DNA of 64,000 nucleotides from Immersiella caudata. Lineage: Eukaryota; Ascomycota; Sordariomycetes; Sordariales; Lasiosphaeriaceae. The translations under genes were made by a program, and so were the position numbers. The stretch is taken from positions 2,914,001-2,978,000 of the forward strand of contig JAULSU010000007.1 of the NCBI GenBank assembly GCA_030512335.1. The letters run 5' to 3'. Position 1 is the first letter of the stretch; the number at the start of each line of letters is the position of its first letter. The notes under the pieces are model-generated. The model was not told the DNA's origin, did not search any database, and was given only the letters and a program-made list of their open reading frames with translations. Below are positions 33,656 to 45,975 of the stretch, one piece after another.

Positions 33656-35512
33656 TCCCGTTGGGCGGGAATCAACCGTTGTATGGCCTGGACAGGCGGT
33701 TGCACAGCCTTCTCCCGGAGTCAAGGCCTTGCCGACCAAGCCTTGCCGATGAGAGTGGAGGTCGAGATCCAGCAGTGAGAGGTTTGATATATCTAACCCA
33801 TGGAAGGGGCGACCTTCCTGACCTGGGACTCAATGATGCTGTTGCTCGGCTCTCTTCTGATGGTTCATTGCAGAGGGAAGCCCTGCAAGTTTTCGTAAAT
33901 CTAGAAACCCCATTTTACGGCCCTGATTCACCAGTCGCCTGCGTGTGCCTCAACCCTCCGATCGGGTCAGAGGTCTCTGCCGGTATCAATGACCCGATCA
34001 TTCCCAAGGAGCGAATGTCCTGTGGTGTTTCTACTTGTTCCCCTATTCGGATGACAGCTGGCCCGCCCAACCATATTGGCAGTACTATAAACCCAGTGGG
34101 GTGGTTCTGGGTCTTGATGTGCAAGTAAATATATTCAGATGATGGTAACATCAGGTATTCTGAGTCCCCTGACTTTTATACTTAATGGGACGGTCACCAG
34201 TGTGTGGGAATCGATCTTTGGGTCTAAGGTTGTAACTAGTACCCGACGGACAACTACCGGCTGCTTCGGGGATACCCGTGACCTTGCTAGCCCGGCTCGG
34301 CCCCGAACAAAGTAAGATCCCATGGAGGTTCCCGTATCTTGCTGAGCTTGATTTTCAGACAGAAATATTGCGTGCTCTTGGGTCTGGTTTCACAACTTGG
34401 CGCACGCAGAGTACATTCTGGCCGGCACTGCGATGTCGTTTGCGCCCCTGTATGACTGTGTAGCCTGCCATACGCAGTCCGACAACCACCGGTAGGCGTT
34501 CTTCAGCTGCTGTAATTCTCTGCGACTTTGATGAGAAGCTGACCAGCTGAAATAAGAACAGTGAAGCTGCGTCGCCAATCGTCACGGTTGCTTCAGCTCG
34601 GATGGACCCGCTGCTCAGTCGACAGGGAAAATGCTAGGTACCAGGGGTTGAGGTCTACGTAAACGTTACCACTCCTTGGAAATATACCTTACTCTCAGCT
34701 TAGGTATCCAAGTCGGGCAGATAACCAGGTCATCGTTTCCATGGACCCACCAACGGCATTGCTGCTCCGTGATCTGCCTTGACGCGCCCTACAGGTTCCG
34801 ATCCACCGGAGCTGTTCCTGGGCGTAGAGGGATCCGTTATTGCTCAACCCCCACATCTACTCTCTCACTGGCGCGCATATGAACGGTGGCTGCCATGTGG
34901 TTTCACCACAATTTACGATGACAGCGGCATTTGCATCAGGTGGCGCAACGTTTGCAGTTCCGAGCTCAGCGCTTTCGCCCTCGCCATGAATGAGCTGTAA
35001 GTGCTTTGATTTTGTGGCGGTTGCCTGCGAGTTTGTTTTCCGACTGGAGTAGAATACCGGGAAGCTGGAGTGAATAAGGTCGCTTCCCGAGAATTAGGCT
35101 GTATATGTGAGCAATTCACCAATCCGTCGTCCCAGGGCTCGCTTCCGCTCGGAGGTGTGGCAGCTGGGTTATATACCAATCCCGGTGAGTCCAAATCAAG
35201 GCTAAAATGAGCGCTATGTTTGCGTGCCGCCTTATATTTCTACCTTTTGTTGTTTGGTTGATACGACTGTGAGTCTTGTCCTGCACCGCGATATTGAGGA
35301 GCCGTGGGGAAGCCTCTCTCTAGCTCCGATGTGGTAGCGCAGACAGATTGAGACTAGATTGATGTAGAAGAAGGCCAACCGAGGAGAGCTACTAAGCTTC
35401 GCTTCAGCGTATATAGGCTCGCTCGGTTCAGTGCCATCCTGGGGGAATTATGATTCTGTATGCGCTTCTCTTTACCAGAATTCCACATCATCGGTACAGC
35501 GAGCAACCAAAT
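33656..35512. other. long intergenic stretch, no supported gene
   Basis: About 1.85 kb between divergent neighbours. No frame here has a family pattern. The only supported element is a TATA-like box near the right end, at 35410. Confidence 0.45.
35410..35416 (+). promoter_or_regulatory. TATA-like box of the small secreted protein gene
   Basis: TATATAG about 100 bp upstream of the start codon at 35513. Called by sequence and spacing only. Confidence 0.45.
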
Positions 35513-35850
35513 ATGCGTCTCTCTCAGGTCCTTGTAGCCCTCGGCTTCACCAGCGGAGCACTTGCTGCCGACTGCCGCCCTGGACTCAACTGGTACCTTG
35601 AACCGAACGACTGTATCTGTATGCTTAGCACCACCGGAGAGCTGTTGACCCAGCAAACAAACAGCATTTGCGATCAGATGAGATACCGCACTTTTGATGG
35701 CGTAAGGACCCCCCTACACAGACGACCGGAGGAGCTGGTCTGGCTGACGCTCGATTGCAGGTGTGCATGGTGGACAAAGACATGAGGCAGGCATTCAAAG
35801 ACCGTTGCAAGGCGCTCAACCAGGAGAGTGTCATTGGACACTGTCGTTAA
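35513..35850 (+). CDS. 92-aa secreted cysteine-rich protein (candidate effector)
   Basis: Exons 35513-35701 and 35761-35850, joined in phase 0 (intron 59 nt, gtaagg donor, ttgcag acceptor), give 92 aa. The signal peptide is residues 1-18 (MRLSQVLVALGFTSGALA) with cleavage after ALA. The mature part has seven Cys (21, 34, 36, 53, 65, 79, 91), including a C-x-C pair, and ends in IGHCR. Size, secretion and Cys content fit a fungal small secreted protein that may act on a host or on competing microbes. No named family is recognised. The odd number of Cys means one is free or the model is off by one exon edge. A TATA-like box lies about 100 bp upstream. The neighbourhood is gene-poor and next to a decayed gene, a common setting for accessory genes. 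Confidence 0.75.
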
Positions 35851-36889
35851 AATTCCCCACTTGGAACACAATGTGTTCTCTGTAAGTTTTTGAGAGACCT
35901 TCGCCGAGACTGGTACGGAACCGGAAAAGCTAATTCCAAGGCAGTTCGATGATTTGTTGCTCAAACCTGTTGCCGCACTCTCGACGTTGAAGTTCCCGTT
36001 GGTTGGAAGGCGAGGGGTATTTGAAATTTGAGGAATGCAGCTATGTTGTGAGTGTAGCTGTGCTATTCAATGAACGAGTTTGGTGTGTGGTGTTGGAACA
36101 GCGGCCAGAACTTGAAGCAAATGCAAAGTCGTCAGGGAGGAGGAGCGGGAGCGTATGGGGGGATATCAAGGACGGCTCTGACTAGGAAATGCTCTAACGT
36201 GAGTCGAGAAAAGTCAACCTAGCGGAGTTTATCGGAAGGTACGATGTTTGTATCCTGAGCGGCGGTGTCTTTGCTCCTTTTTAGCTTGTTGATGCCAATT
36301 CTACTTGTGTGGTTCGCATCTCGAGCGCCATGGGGTCAAGAGCTTAGATCGGCTTTCGTTCTTTTCGGCAGCAAAGAGTAAAAGACACTACTTCGGTTGA
36401 GAAAGAGTACTCATTGTTCTAGCAGTTCGAGATACTGTCGTTTGAAGCCGCTCCAACGTTTGATGGTGCAGATGTTTGGTGTTTGGTGGCCCCACTTCGG
36501 GATGGTGGGGCAGCGCATGAACTTAATTTCCATCTTTCGCGACCCTGACGCGAACACGTCGTGAATGACTGGTTTTCGATGTCCAAGCACCCCACCCAAC
36601 ACGCAACGTCCAAGGAATCGTTGGCTGCAGGTACTGTATGTGACCCCGGGACATTGGCGAGCTGTTGCGGCTTTCTGATGATGTTTTGTCAAGTCGCGTC
36701 ACCGAATCTTCCCTGCCCTGGCAGCAGTTCTTTCTCCCCAAGATTTCTCGAGCCCCTAGGTTGAGTTGCAGGCACGAGTCTGGCCCTCACGATTCCGACC
36801 TCGACCAAAGACCAACGCCCTACTTTTCCGACCCTCGCAGTCAGGAGTGACTCACGACCTACCGATCGAGCCAATTGGTAACTTGGAAC
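35851..36889. other. intergenic region, no supported gene
   Basis: About 1 kb. A 93-codon minus frame at 36411-36692 is the largest open stretch; it has no visible domain and was not called. The right end is the promoter of the gene at 36890. Confidence 0.45.
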
Positions 36890-37608
36890 ATGTCTGCGAT
36901 GAGCTGGAGCGCACAGGTTTTTGGGAGGCGTTCGGGGTGTCTCCTGAACGCGGCAATGACTCGGGGCAACACACCTGCTACAATTCGGCAATGCACCCGG
37001 CATGTAGCGACGGCTGCAAAGCCTAGAGCTACAAAGAAAGCGGCAACATCAAGCGAAGACGCTGTCGCTGCAACGAAGAAGTCTTTGAGCACAAAAAGCC
37101 CCGCGACGACCTCGGCCAAGACTCCCAGAAAGAAGAAGGCAGAGACTGTTGCCTCTGAGCCAGCAGTGTTGGAGGATATTGCGGTGGCGCCGAAGAAGAG
37201 CGCTCGGGCCGCATCGACGAAGACCGCTGCTGTCACTCCCAAGAAGAAGGCAGAGGTGAAGTCACCCGCGGTTCCGGTAGAGTCGAAGACGATGCCAGTT
37301 CGCCCCTACCAACCGCGTCCCTTTCCGGTCGACCAGTCTGGGAGTGCGACTCCCAAGCCGGTGGATGTAAAAAGCCCCGAGTACAAGCAAGCGGCGAGGA
37401 AGTGGACGTCATTGATGGTGGCGTTACCGATCCTCGCTGTCTCGTCGTACTACTTGTTTGATAGGCGTAAGTGGTGCCGTTACCTAATGATCAAGCCATC
37501 AGCTAACACCGGCGCTAAGTTGCCCTCGGGAACGAGCCCAAGGGATTAGAGACTCTCCGCAAGGCATCATCGCCACTGTCAACCCAACCCAAGACGCCGG
37601 AGGATTAG
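36890..37608 (+). CDS. small mitochondrial-type single-pass membrane protein, unknown function
   Basis: Exons 36890-37466 and 37520-37608 (53-nt intron, C/TT giving Leu) encode 221 aa. The N-terminal ~45 residues are basic and hydroxylated without acids (SAQVFGRRSGCLLNAAMTRG, then RQCTRHVATAA), like a mitochondrial presequence. A Lys/Ala/Thr/Ser-rich low-complexity linker follows (TKKAATSSED, APKKSARAAS, TPKKKAEVKS). The C-terminal part is the conserved core: MPVRPYQPRPFPVDQSGSATPK, then SPEYKQAARKWTSLMVALPI and LAVSSYYLFDR forming one membrane helix, then LALGNEPKGLE. I recognise this C-terminal pattern from hypothetical proteins of ascomycetes; mitochondrial inner-membrane location is inference from the presequence. 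A second in-frame ATG upstream at 36875 would add five residues. Confidence 0.75.
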
Positions 37609-40086
37609 TCCCTGATAGCATACCAATCTTGCTGAATAACAACACAAATCTCTGCTTCACCTTCGTTCTGCACCCCGCTCTGCGTGACGAGCTAATATCT
37701 GGGCTCTGGAGACCTTGTGGCACCAGTTTCGTTTTGCAAAGGGATCGATAGCACCAGCCGGTATCCACGGGCGGTATTGATCGGGGCAACGGCACCCGAT
37801 GAATGCTAGACGCTCCGGCCTGGCGTCTCCAGCGATTTTTAAGCTAGCTCGGTCCACCCGAGGGCCTGGAGAAGCGCTTGGTGTGATGCCGGGGAAGCCC
37901 CGTGAAAAATAGGCCTGCCGGGCCTGGCAGTCAGCTCCACACCAGCTCCGTACCAACTCCGCAGACATATATCAGTGTGTGCCAGCCATTGGGTCTCGTT
38001 TTTCACTCCGCCGACCGGTCAAGCCGGTGTGCGAGGGGTAGGTTCACAGGCCCACTTGAGGTGGCTTAACTAGCTTCCAGGTTCCCACTTCCGAGGTTGA
38101 CACGGAGGTCCCAGCTCGGGGTAATGAACGGATGTGGGGCCTTTAGGAGCCTGCATCTAGAGCAGAGCGCCCAAATCTGGACCCCTTAATATCCAGTTTG
38201 CCCGGAGAGCATGTCCACCAGCAACGTGTCGCCGGCAGCAACACGGGCAAACGCTGTGGCTGCAAAAGGGGGGTTGACCAGGTTTATAGCGATTGATCTC
38301 GACACATTGATGGCCTGACGGGATGATTAGGGTATAGTAGGGACGGATGGTGTCGGCAACACAAGTGGGTGCCGAGCTGGCTGGATTTGCCTGAAGCTGA
38401 CCGCCAAGCAGCCTCTCGCCGCTGGGAAAACCTGTTGGAGCGGCGCCTGTGCCAAGCGACCAGCACCAAGCACTGGGGGAGGAGTGAGCTCCAACGCTGA
38501 CCTTCAACCCCCCGAGACGCCGGGATCATGCGGGGTAGCATTCACTGTCGCAAGACTTCTCCACATCGAGGAAGTGGATGTCGCATTGTCGATAGCGGCT
38601 GCGGGCTCTCCGGAGGGTGTGGGGATGGCGCAAGAGCTGCCCACTCAGGAGTCTTGCCGAAAAACCATTATGCCAGTGGCTTGAGATGGCCGTTATCGCC
38701 GCCCATCGATGCGGGGATCGCACACATGGCAGATGTGACGCTGCGGTCGGAGGGCTCAGTGGTTGGTCCAGTGCTTGCTAAGAAATTAGTGAGGCTCACA
38801 GAAACGCCGACAACCGCGGCCTTGGCAGCATGGCCGCTCAATCAGAAGCGGCCGGGACGCGAGTCGGGAGCTGTGCCTGTCCCTCTGTCCGCTGACCCGT
38901 TCGTTCGCAGTTCACACCCGTTGGCAGCAGTTTGCGGCCACTCGCATGCAGCTGCGGCCGTCGTATCCATCATCGCAGCGAGCTTTCCAGTTTGCCCCAG
39001 GCGCAAGACAGGGCCAGACCGGTTTTTCGGGCGGGCCTGGGAATGGAGACGGTGGCCCCAACGATCACCGAGCGCCTCTCAGATTAGAACTCTCCAGTGC
39101 GCCAAACCGCTTCCAGCTCCCCCAGCTTCTCGGGACCCTGGCGATGGCTGGGGCTTCACGAATGGCGTGCGGAGGAATGGACTCGCCCAGTGTTTGGGGA
39201 GGAACCGCGCTGGGTTGTGGGGTGGAAAACCCACGGAACAGTGGGGTCTCGCATTGGCAACGTCACCTGGACTCTTCGTCGCGCATTGCATTGACGAATG
39301 GTTGGCTCCATCTCACCTTCTCCGCATGGTCCATCTCATTGGCATCACCAGTGGCGCGCTCGCTCGCTGTCTCATCCCATCTGCCGCCCCGAGGCATATC
39401 CCCGAACACCGAGGGGTTTTGAGCCGGGGGCCTGCGGTCACACCTCGCGCGCAGCACCGCCCGTGTCCAGGTGCATTCGTCAGGGAGATCCTCGGATGAA
39501 GCTCCATGTTTTTGCCAGCCCATGGGGCGGTTCGGGAAATGTGGATTCTCCGCAACGTGAAGTGGCTCGAGGGGGCGTTCACTACCTTACCCCGGCGATC
39601 CCCAGCTCCCACCCCCAGAAAACACAACGTGGATGACCCCATGCCTCACCCCCCCTGGACGATGGGTTTCTGGTGGTCTCTATTGGATTCCCAGCACGCT
39701 AGCGGCCATCCTCTCCAGCTGTGTGGACGACGGCAACACGACTAGATGCGGCAGCACCACACTCGGTGGAGCAGCTCGCAGTCTCGGTGTGGAGTTTGCC
39801 GCAATGCTCGATGCGGAGGCGTCTTAGCCCAGCTATCTCGAATCTCGGCTCCTACTAACAGGCGCGTTGGCAAGGGGAACGACATTTAATGGGCTGGACG
39901 CCCCCCCGTGCGTGGCTCGTCGCCTTGAATCCTAGGACTTTGACCATTTGTAACGGCCGAGTATAGCCATTGAGAGCTTTCGACGACAAGCAACAACACG
40001 CGGATACGCCTGACTCACAGCTTCGACTCTGACACATCCCCATTGATGCGAGTGGACCTCGGTTCCCCGGACCAAAAGCTTTGACG
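37609..40086. other. long upstream region of the Zn2Cys6 regulator
   Basis: About 2.5 kb without a supported gene. A 323-codon plus frame (38528-39499) and several minus frames have the Arg/Pro/Ser/Gly-heavy composition of random GC-rich DNA. Such long upstream regions are common before fungal regulatory genes. Confidence 0.5.
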
Positions 40087-43000
40087 ATGGTGGGGACGCC
40101 GATATCTCGCAGGAAGCGGAGGGCTTCTACCTCGGAGGAAACTGCACGGGATTACGCTTCGCCTTCGCCCGATGCCCAGACCCGTCCGTCAAATAAGCCG
40201 CAGGTCCGACACCGTGCCTCGGTTGCTTGCGCCTCTTGCCGGGAGAGGAGGATACGCTGCGTAGTTCCTGAGGGACAGACAGAGTGTACACAGTGTAGCC
40301 GCACAGGGATAACATGTGTGATCAAAAACGACGACGAAAGAAGGCGGTAGGTGTTCAACTCGGTGTGGCCCCCTTGTTTTGGCCCTAACTCAATGTTCTA
40401 GGCCGATCTCCAAAGCTTACATGTCGTCCCTCTCTCACCGGATTGCCCTGCTGGAGGGCATGCTGGTGGAGCAGGGCGTAGAGCCACCACCAGCAGTCCA
40501 CCCGCCAAAAACAAGGCAGGAGGCGCAAGAAGCACAAGAGAGGCAAGAGCGGGAGCAGAGCGCCTCGGTGAGAGCGCCGGAACAAAGCCCCGAAGTCAAC
40601 CAACCGGGCTCCGGGGAGGGGCGGGCGTTGACTCCGCCTTCATCCGACGAAGACGGCGAGACGAGAAAGCTAAAGCAAGAGGACAATGCCGCATCCATGA
40701 GCGATAGCGCGCAGCTGTGTCTCATTGAGCCTTCTTTGCTGCAAGACTTTGAGCCTAAGCAGGGCCCCAACGTCAGGCATCTCCTCAGCACAAGGGGCCG
40801 TCTCTCCTGCGACCACTCGGCCGCGAGGGTCCGATTCTTTGGCCCTACCGCCAACATCCACGTCTACGCCGAGTCGTCTTGTCCGTTCAACCCGAGGGAA
40901 CCACCAGAACAAACGCGACGGATCGAGCGGGCCATTCGGGCTCTCAACCCCAGCACACAAGACCACCTCATGCGCTGCTTCTGGGACTACTTCAATGCGT
41001 CGCATCAAGTGGTCGACCAGGCCACCTTCGAAGCCGACAGAGTATCCCAGGATCCCAAGTTTTATTCTCCTTTCCTCCACATCGCAATCCTTGCAGCGGG
41101 CTACCGGTTCGCCGAGAAGAGCCGAGAAGATGTGAGGAGGTTAGCTCTGGGGAGTTGGGAGAGCGTACTGCACAAAGAGGCAAAGTCGGTGCTGGAAATG
41201 GAGTTGGAGAGGCTAGGGGAGCTACCAAGCGTTCAAGCCCTCATCATTCTGGCTGATCTGGAGTGCGGCGTGGGGCGGGACACCCAGGGCTGGATGATCT
41301 CAGGTACGGTGTTTTCACTGATGAAGGCTTGCTCACGCTAACGGCTTGTGTTTCAGGCATGGCAAGTCGGTTGGCTTTCGACATCGGGCTTCATGTCAAC
41401 CTCAACGACACATCCGAGACCGAGCGTCGTGTAAGACGCCAAGTCATGGCAGCTTGCTTCATGCTCGACAGACAACTTGCGGCATTCCTGGGCCGCCCCA
41501 CCAGCATCAAGAGTCAGGATGTCGGAGTCAACCTTGCGCCAAAGGATCTTTCGATCTTGTCAATGGAGTCTGCCATGTTCGGCATCCCGGAGTTCGACAG
41601 GAAGCCAAATCTGCTGACCGATACCGCTATCCACCCACACATGATGGAGCTGATGGAACTCGCAACCAGCATCATAGACTCTCAAAACACATGTCATAGC
41701 CCTATTGATGGCCCAGTAGGCGGAGAGGGGAGTCGATACATGCAGACAGTGGCCATGGATCGCCAGCTCCAGAACTGGTATCGCCGCCTCCCAGGTTTCT
41801 TGGCATGGACCCCCCTGAACGTCAAAGCTGCGCCGCTGAGCTTCTTCCTCCTCCACCAATCCTTCCACGTTTACATGATCCTCTTGCACCGACCGTGGGC
41901 AAGGTACGGGCCGGTTACGGACGAAGGGCTTCACTCTACCGGGGCTTTCGCGGCATCGGTGGCAGCCTTCTCACAGCACTTTGGCCCGTCCCACGCCGGC
42001 GTTGACGACAGCAAGGTCGCCATGGCCCGAAACATGTGCACTCAACATGCCATCCGCGTCGCCCGCATCTTCTGGCAGCATCGGCAAAGGTTCGATGGCA
42101 AGAAGATCGACCTCGTGGCGGCTCATCATGCGGGAACCGCGGCGCTTGCGCTCATGGGGGCTTTGGCTCACCAAAACAAGGAGCTTGATCATCAAAGCAA
42201 CCTCCGGTATCTCCAGGTACTCTCGTCGGCCATATATGACATGAGCCAGACATACCACCCCGCGGCCAGGATGTACCATCTCCTGAAGAGCATGCTGGTG
42301 GATATTCGGAGAGAGATGGTTAGCTCGCGCAACACGGACAACGATGCCATGTTCCAGTTTCAGCAGGGCGTTGGCGGCATGGCCTTCCAGCCGAGCTATG
42401 CATGGGCAAACAGCACACCAAACATGTATCCAGTCCTGTCCGTGACTCAGGAGAACAATGAGACCCCAGTCGCGCAACCGGCCAAGAAACGCCGACTGTC
42501 TGAGCGGCGGCGGCCATCAGAGATTGAGCCCCCAATATCCTCACTGTTCCCCATGGGCAACGGCTTCGACTACCCATCGCCACCGACGTCGTCAAAGAGC
42601 CCAAGGGACGCAAGCGTTGATAAGCCCGAAGCGACGTCTCCAGGCGTTTCAGCGCACGAGGACCACACATCAGAGTTCGACTTTGACTTCCTCAACGGGT
42701 CGGTCGTCGACTTCGATGGCGCACAAGGGGACACCATCGAGGTTGCTACTGTCGTGAGCGAGATCGATGGCGTTGCTTCAGCCAACCAAGCAATACAAGG
42801 GAAGATGGAGGCTCCCAACGGAGACCTCCCGCCTCAACGGCAGGCAGAATCAGGGTCAAGGCCCCGGGATCAGGAAGATGAGAACACAGCCGACATGACG
42901 ATCGAGGAGTGGCTTTCTGAGCCTCGCGTTGTGACGCCAGCCCCGCAAACCCAGCGGGAGCCGGAAAAGAAGGACATGACGATGGAGGATCTTTTTGGGG

Positions 43001-43209
43001 AGAAGCCCGCAGCGGATGGGATCAATGGGCCCGCGATCACGGGGTCTAGGACCCATGGTGACTGCGACATACAGTGGCTGGTTGACATGGACGCATCCGC
43101 AGATGGGGATCAGGCCGAGATGAGCCTGGGGGATCTGGTGGAGAGCGTTGTCCAAAAGACGGAGAAGCGGCCGGCCAGGAACCTCGACCTGGACTTCCTA
43201 AGGCTATGA
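40087..43209 (+). CDS. Zn2Cys6 fungal-specific transcription factor (NIT4/NirA-like class)
   Basis: Nuclear DNA-binding regulator of 1004 aa from exons 40087-40346, 40402-41303 and 41357-43209 (55- and 53-nt introns, both frame-restoring). The binuclear zinc cluster is complete: Cys48, 51, 58, 67, 70 and 77 (C-x2-C-x6-C-x8-C-x2-C-x6-C), with Arg-rich RERRIRC. A coiled-coil-like linker follows (SKAYMSSLSHRIALLEGML). The fungal-specific regulatory domain (about 240-650) shows FWDYFNASHQVVDQATFE, LADLECGVGRDTQGWM, LAFDIGLHVN and FLGRPTSIKSQDVG. The C-terminal third is acidic with small repeated activation-like motifs (DMTIEEWLSE, DMTMEDLFGE, EMSLGDLVE) and a Lys/Arg signal AKKRRLSERRR. Similarity of the zinc cluster and middle region is to proteins usually labelled nit-4-like; the actual pathway cannot be read. 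Confidence 0.92.
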
Positions 43210-44349
43210 CTTTGGAGCATAATGTTTGCATGTCATATTGATGATTCATGTTTAAGTTTATCTGTATACCATGGGTTTGGGGTTGGGGGTATGGCGTGCA
43301 TGCGGCTTGCGCAAGCATGTTGCTTTCCGCTCGGGCCAGGGGGTGGCTAGTGTCCACACAAAACAACAGTAATGAGATTACCGATCTTTGGTACAACATT
43401 CAATATTCTGCATTGTCTATACAGGTTGTCATCCCATTATATGTGTGCCATCTTCTCATTCACACCAACCAGACTGTCTTCCTAGGTAGACAGCAGCGCC
43501 GTGTGCGAGAACATTCCCCCCTACGGCGAGACAGACGGCTTCGTCTCCCACAACGAAGACGCAGGCCGCCACGGCGTGTTTCGTTGGATCGAGTAGGGTT
43601 TTTTGAGGTGAAAAGCATTCCCTCGGGGTATTCCTGGTTGGAAATGAAGGGAACGATTATGTTACCGGATCCCCGATGTTTGATGTCTGTGTCTTGAGAC
43701 GTGGGAAGAGTGGAATCCATCTCGCGCGGCAACATCAAGGTTGGCAAAATGGCCGGTCGTTTGGATGTGGTTGAGTGGTGGGTGACAGAAGGAAGATTGA
43801 TTAACTGCCCGTGTGAGCTTTCAGGTTGGTCGTGCTTGCCTCAAATCTGGTTTATTGCCAACCATGGCAAGGCCGGGTGGTGATGGGAGACGTGGGAAGG
43901 AACGGTCGATATCCAGCGAGGGCATATAGTTCTGCTCAACCGAGATCCTTTATCCCATCTGCAACGGTTTTCAATCTAGCCTACACGTGGGACGATTGGC
44001 TGAGGGCAATCTTGGAAATTGAACAAAAACACCTGACAGCAACCCTGGCAGGTCTGCCCGAGGGAACGCGACTCGACCCATCAATTCGGATCAAGCTGCC
44101 GAGAAAACCAGCTGCCGAACGTTTTTGGGGCCCAGCAAGCCTGCTAGTGGTGTAATGGTTGTAATATATTGCGGATAGAGATCTCGCAATCAATCCGATT
44201 GGCCGATTCCGTTGACAGGCTGTGGACGCTGATAGTGATACTAGGGCATATAAGGCGATGGCCGCGCAATAAAGCTCGGCAGAGTTTCCGGAGAGAGGAC
44301 CTTCGACCTCAACACTCGTCTTCGCTGCCTCGCAGTCCTCGTCGGAGCC
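43210..44349. other. intergenic region
   Basis: About 1.1 kb between the regulator and the DUF1996 gene. Short ORFs on both strands lack support. Confidence 0.5.
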
Positions 44350-45596
44350 ATGTTGTGGAAACGCCTCGCCGGGGTAGTGCTGGTTACGCACAGCGCGGTC
44401 GCTCAGAATGTCAATGTTGGCAGGCTCCTGCGGTTTGCATGCTCGCAGCTTGTCATTGAGCGAACTGATCCGCTCGTCAACCCCGGAATGAACCCCTCAT
44501 CGCATGTTCACCAGATTGTGGGAGGGAACTCGTTCAATGTTACGGTGTGGAGCACAGATTCTTCGAGATGTCACTCACTGACAAGATTCAGATGGACCCA
44601 GAGCGAATGGATCCCTCCGTCGAGTCTACCTGCACGACGTGTACCTACTCCGAAGATTTTTCCAACTACTGGACCGCCAGTCTGTACTTTCAATCCCCCG
44701 AGAACGGCTCCTTCAAGCTTGTTCCGCAGCGAACCAACTTCGTCGGCCTCGACAACGAGCGCCATCCTCAGGGCGGTGGAATCACTGTTTACTACATGAC
44801 CCCTTTCTCAGGAGGCAAAGCTCAAACTACATCCTTCAAACCGGTAAGCCCCCTCCCCATTTTACCTCTCACCGTCTAACTCGTTTCTAGGGCTTCCGCA
44901 TGCTAGCCGGCAACCCCTCGCACCGCGCCCAGCCTTCCAGCCCGCAAGCCCTCTCCATCTGCCACCGCTGCAATGGCAACGGTGCTGGTTTTGCCCCTTG
45001 CGACTCCCGCGACACCTCCGCGTTCCCCACTAAGATCTGCCCCGGCGGAATCCGCGCTTCTGTCATCTTCCCATCTTGCTGGGACGGCAAGAACCTGGAC
45101 AGCCCCGACCACAGCAGCCACGTAGCCTACTCCCCCTCATCAACCCGCAACCGTGGCGCCCTCGCCGGCGCAGACTGCCCCGCAACCCACCCCGTGCGCG
45201 TACCACAGGTGATGTACGAGATGCAGTGGGATACCTCACAGTTCAACAAGGAGGAGTATTTCGAGGGTGGTAAGCAGCCGTTTGTGTATAGCTTTGGAGA
45301 TCGCAGCGGGCATGGGCAGCACGGGGATTACTTGTTTGGTTGGAAGGAGGGGGCTCTGCAGAGGGGTATGGATGCGTTGCTAGGAGAGGATTGTCTCAAT
45401 GATCGATGTCATGCGTTGAAGTCGCAGAGCGTGCAGGAGGCGGTGGCCTGCACGAAGCGGACGCAGGTTGAGGGTGAGGTTGTGGGGCGGGAGGGACAAT
45501 GTGAGTTCGCTTTTGCATGACGGTGAAGCTGATGGTTTTGATAACTGACTGTTTGCAGGGCTTGCGGCACTTCCGGGGAATGTGCAGTTGTCGTAG
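44350..45596 (+). CDS. secreted DUF1996 protein
   Basis: Secreted or cell-surface protein of the fungal DUF1996 family; no biochemical role is established for the domain. Exons 44350-44544, 44592-44843, 44891-45500 and 45559-45596 encode 364 aa. The signal peptide spans about residues 1-18 (LWKRLAGVVLVTHSAVAQ). The DUF1996 domain starts with FACSQLVIERTDPLVNPG and HVHQIVGGNSFNVT, runs through STCTTCTYSEDFSNYWTASL, GGGITVYYMTPFSG and FRMLAGNPSHR, then CHRCNGNGAG, ICPGGIRASVIFPSCWDGKN and SHVAYSP. It ends LAALPGNVQLS. The first intron uses a weak donor (gtgtgg) but a good CTGAC branch and attcag acceptor, and is the only join that keeps the domain in frame. Its last exon overlaps, on the opposite strand, the tail of the small ORF described next. 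Confidence 0.9.
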
Positions 45597-45975
45597 GGGA
45601 GGATGCAGAGATTTCGATACAGGGGTGATCGACTATGTGTGTTCTCATGGTATGTTGCACTGCTTGAATTTGAAGGATGCGACTGGATCCCCCAGGCCTC
45701 GTTTTGCTTCCTAGCAACACTCAAAACCATCACATTGTGGCTCGCGTGCTGGTCGACCAGGTCCAAGTCATTGACCACTTGGTGGTGGGGGTCGCTGTGA
45801 TGCTTTCCAAAGAAGTGGGTTCCGCAGGTGGTGTTGTCACTTGCGGTGTGCTATGCCTGGGATCAGCAGCTTGACACGGGAAACTCGGAAGCTGATAGTG
45901 AGAAGGCAGAGCCACTTACCAGAGTGCCATGGGCAGCAACGCGCTAAGGAGAAGCAGCGTGAACGAGTGCGCCAT
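45380..45975 (-). CDS. small secreted His-rich protein (uncertain 3' end)
   Basis: Proposed exons are 45975-45920 and 45839-45380. The first encodes a clear signal peptide (MAHSFTLLLLSALLPMAL) and is followed by a perfect GTAAGT donor. The 80-nt intron joins TG/T into Cys and continues D-N-T-T-C-G-T-H-F-F-G-K-H-H-S-D-P-H-H-Q. The mature start is His-rich with Cys, then VVNDLDLVDQHASHNVMVLSV. The frame stays open to 45380, but the last ~70 codons are antisense to the end of the DUF1996 gene and look less protein-like. The true stop may therefore lie earlier, after a further intron that I could not identify. No family recognised; His-rich secreted proteins can bind metal, which is inference here. 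Confidence 0.45.

Noticed and set aside
38528..39499. 323-codon plus-strand ORF
   Set aside because: Composition is Arg/Pro/Ser/Gly-heavy without motifs, and overlapping frames are equally open; looks like random GC-rich promoter DNA.
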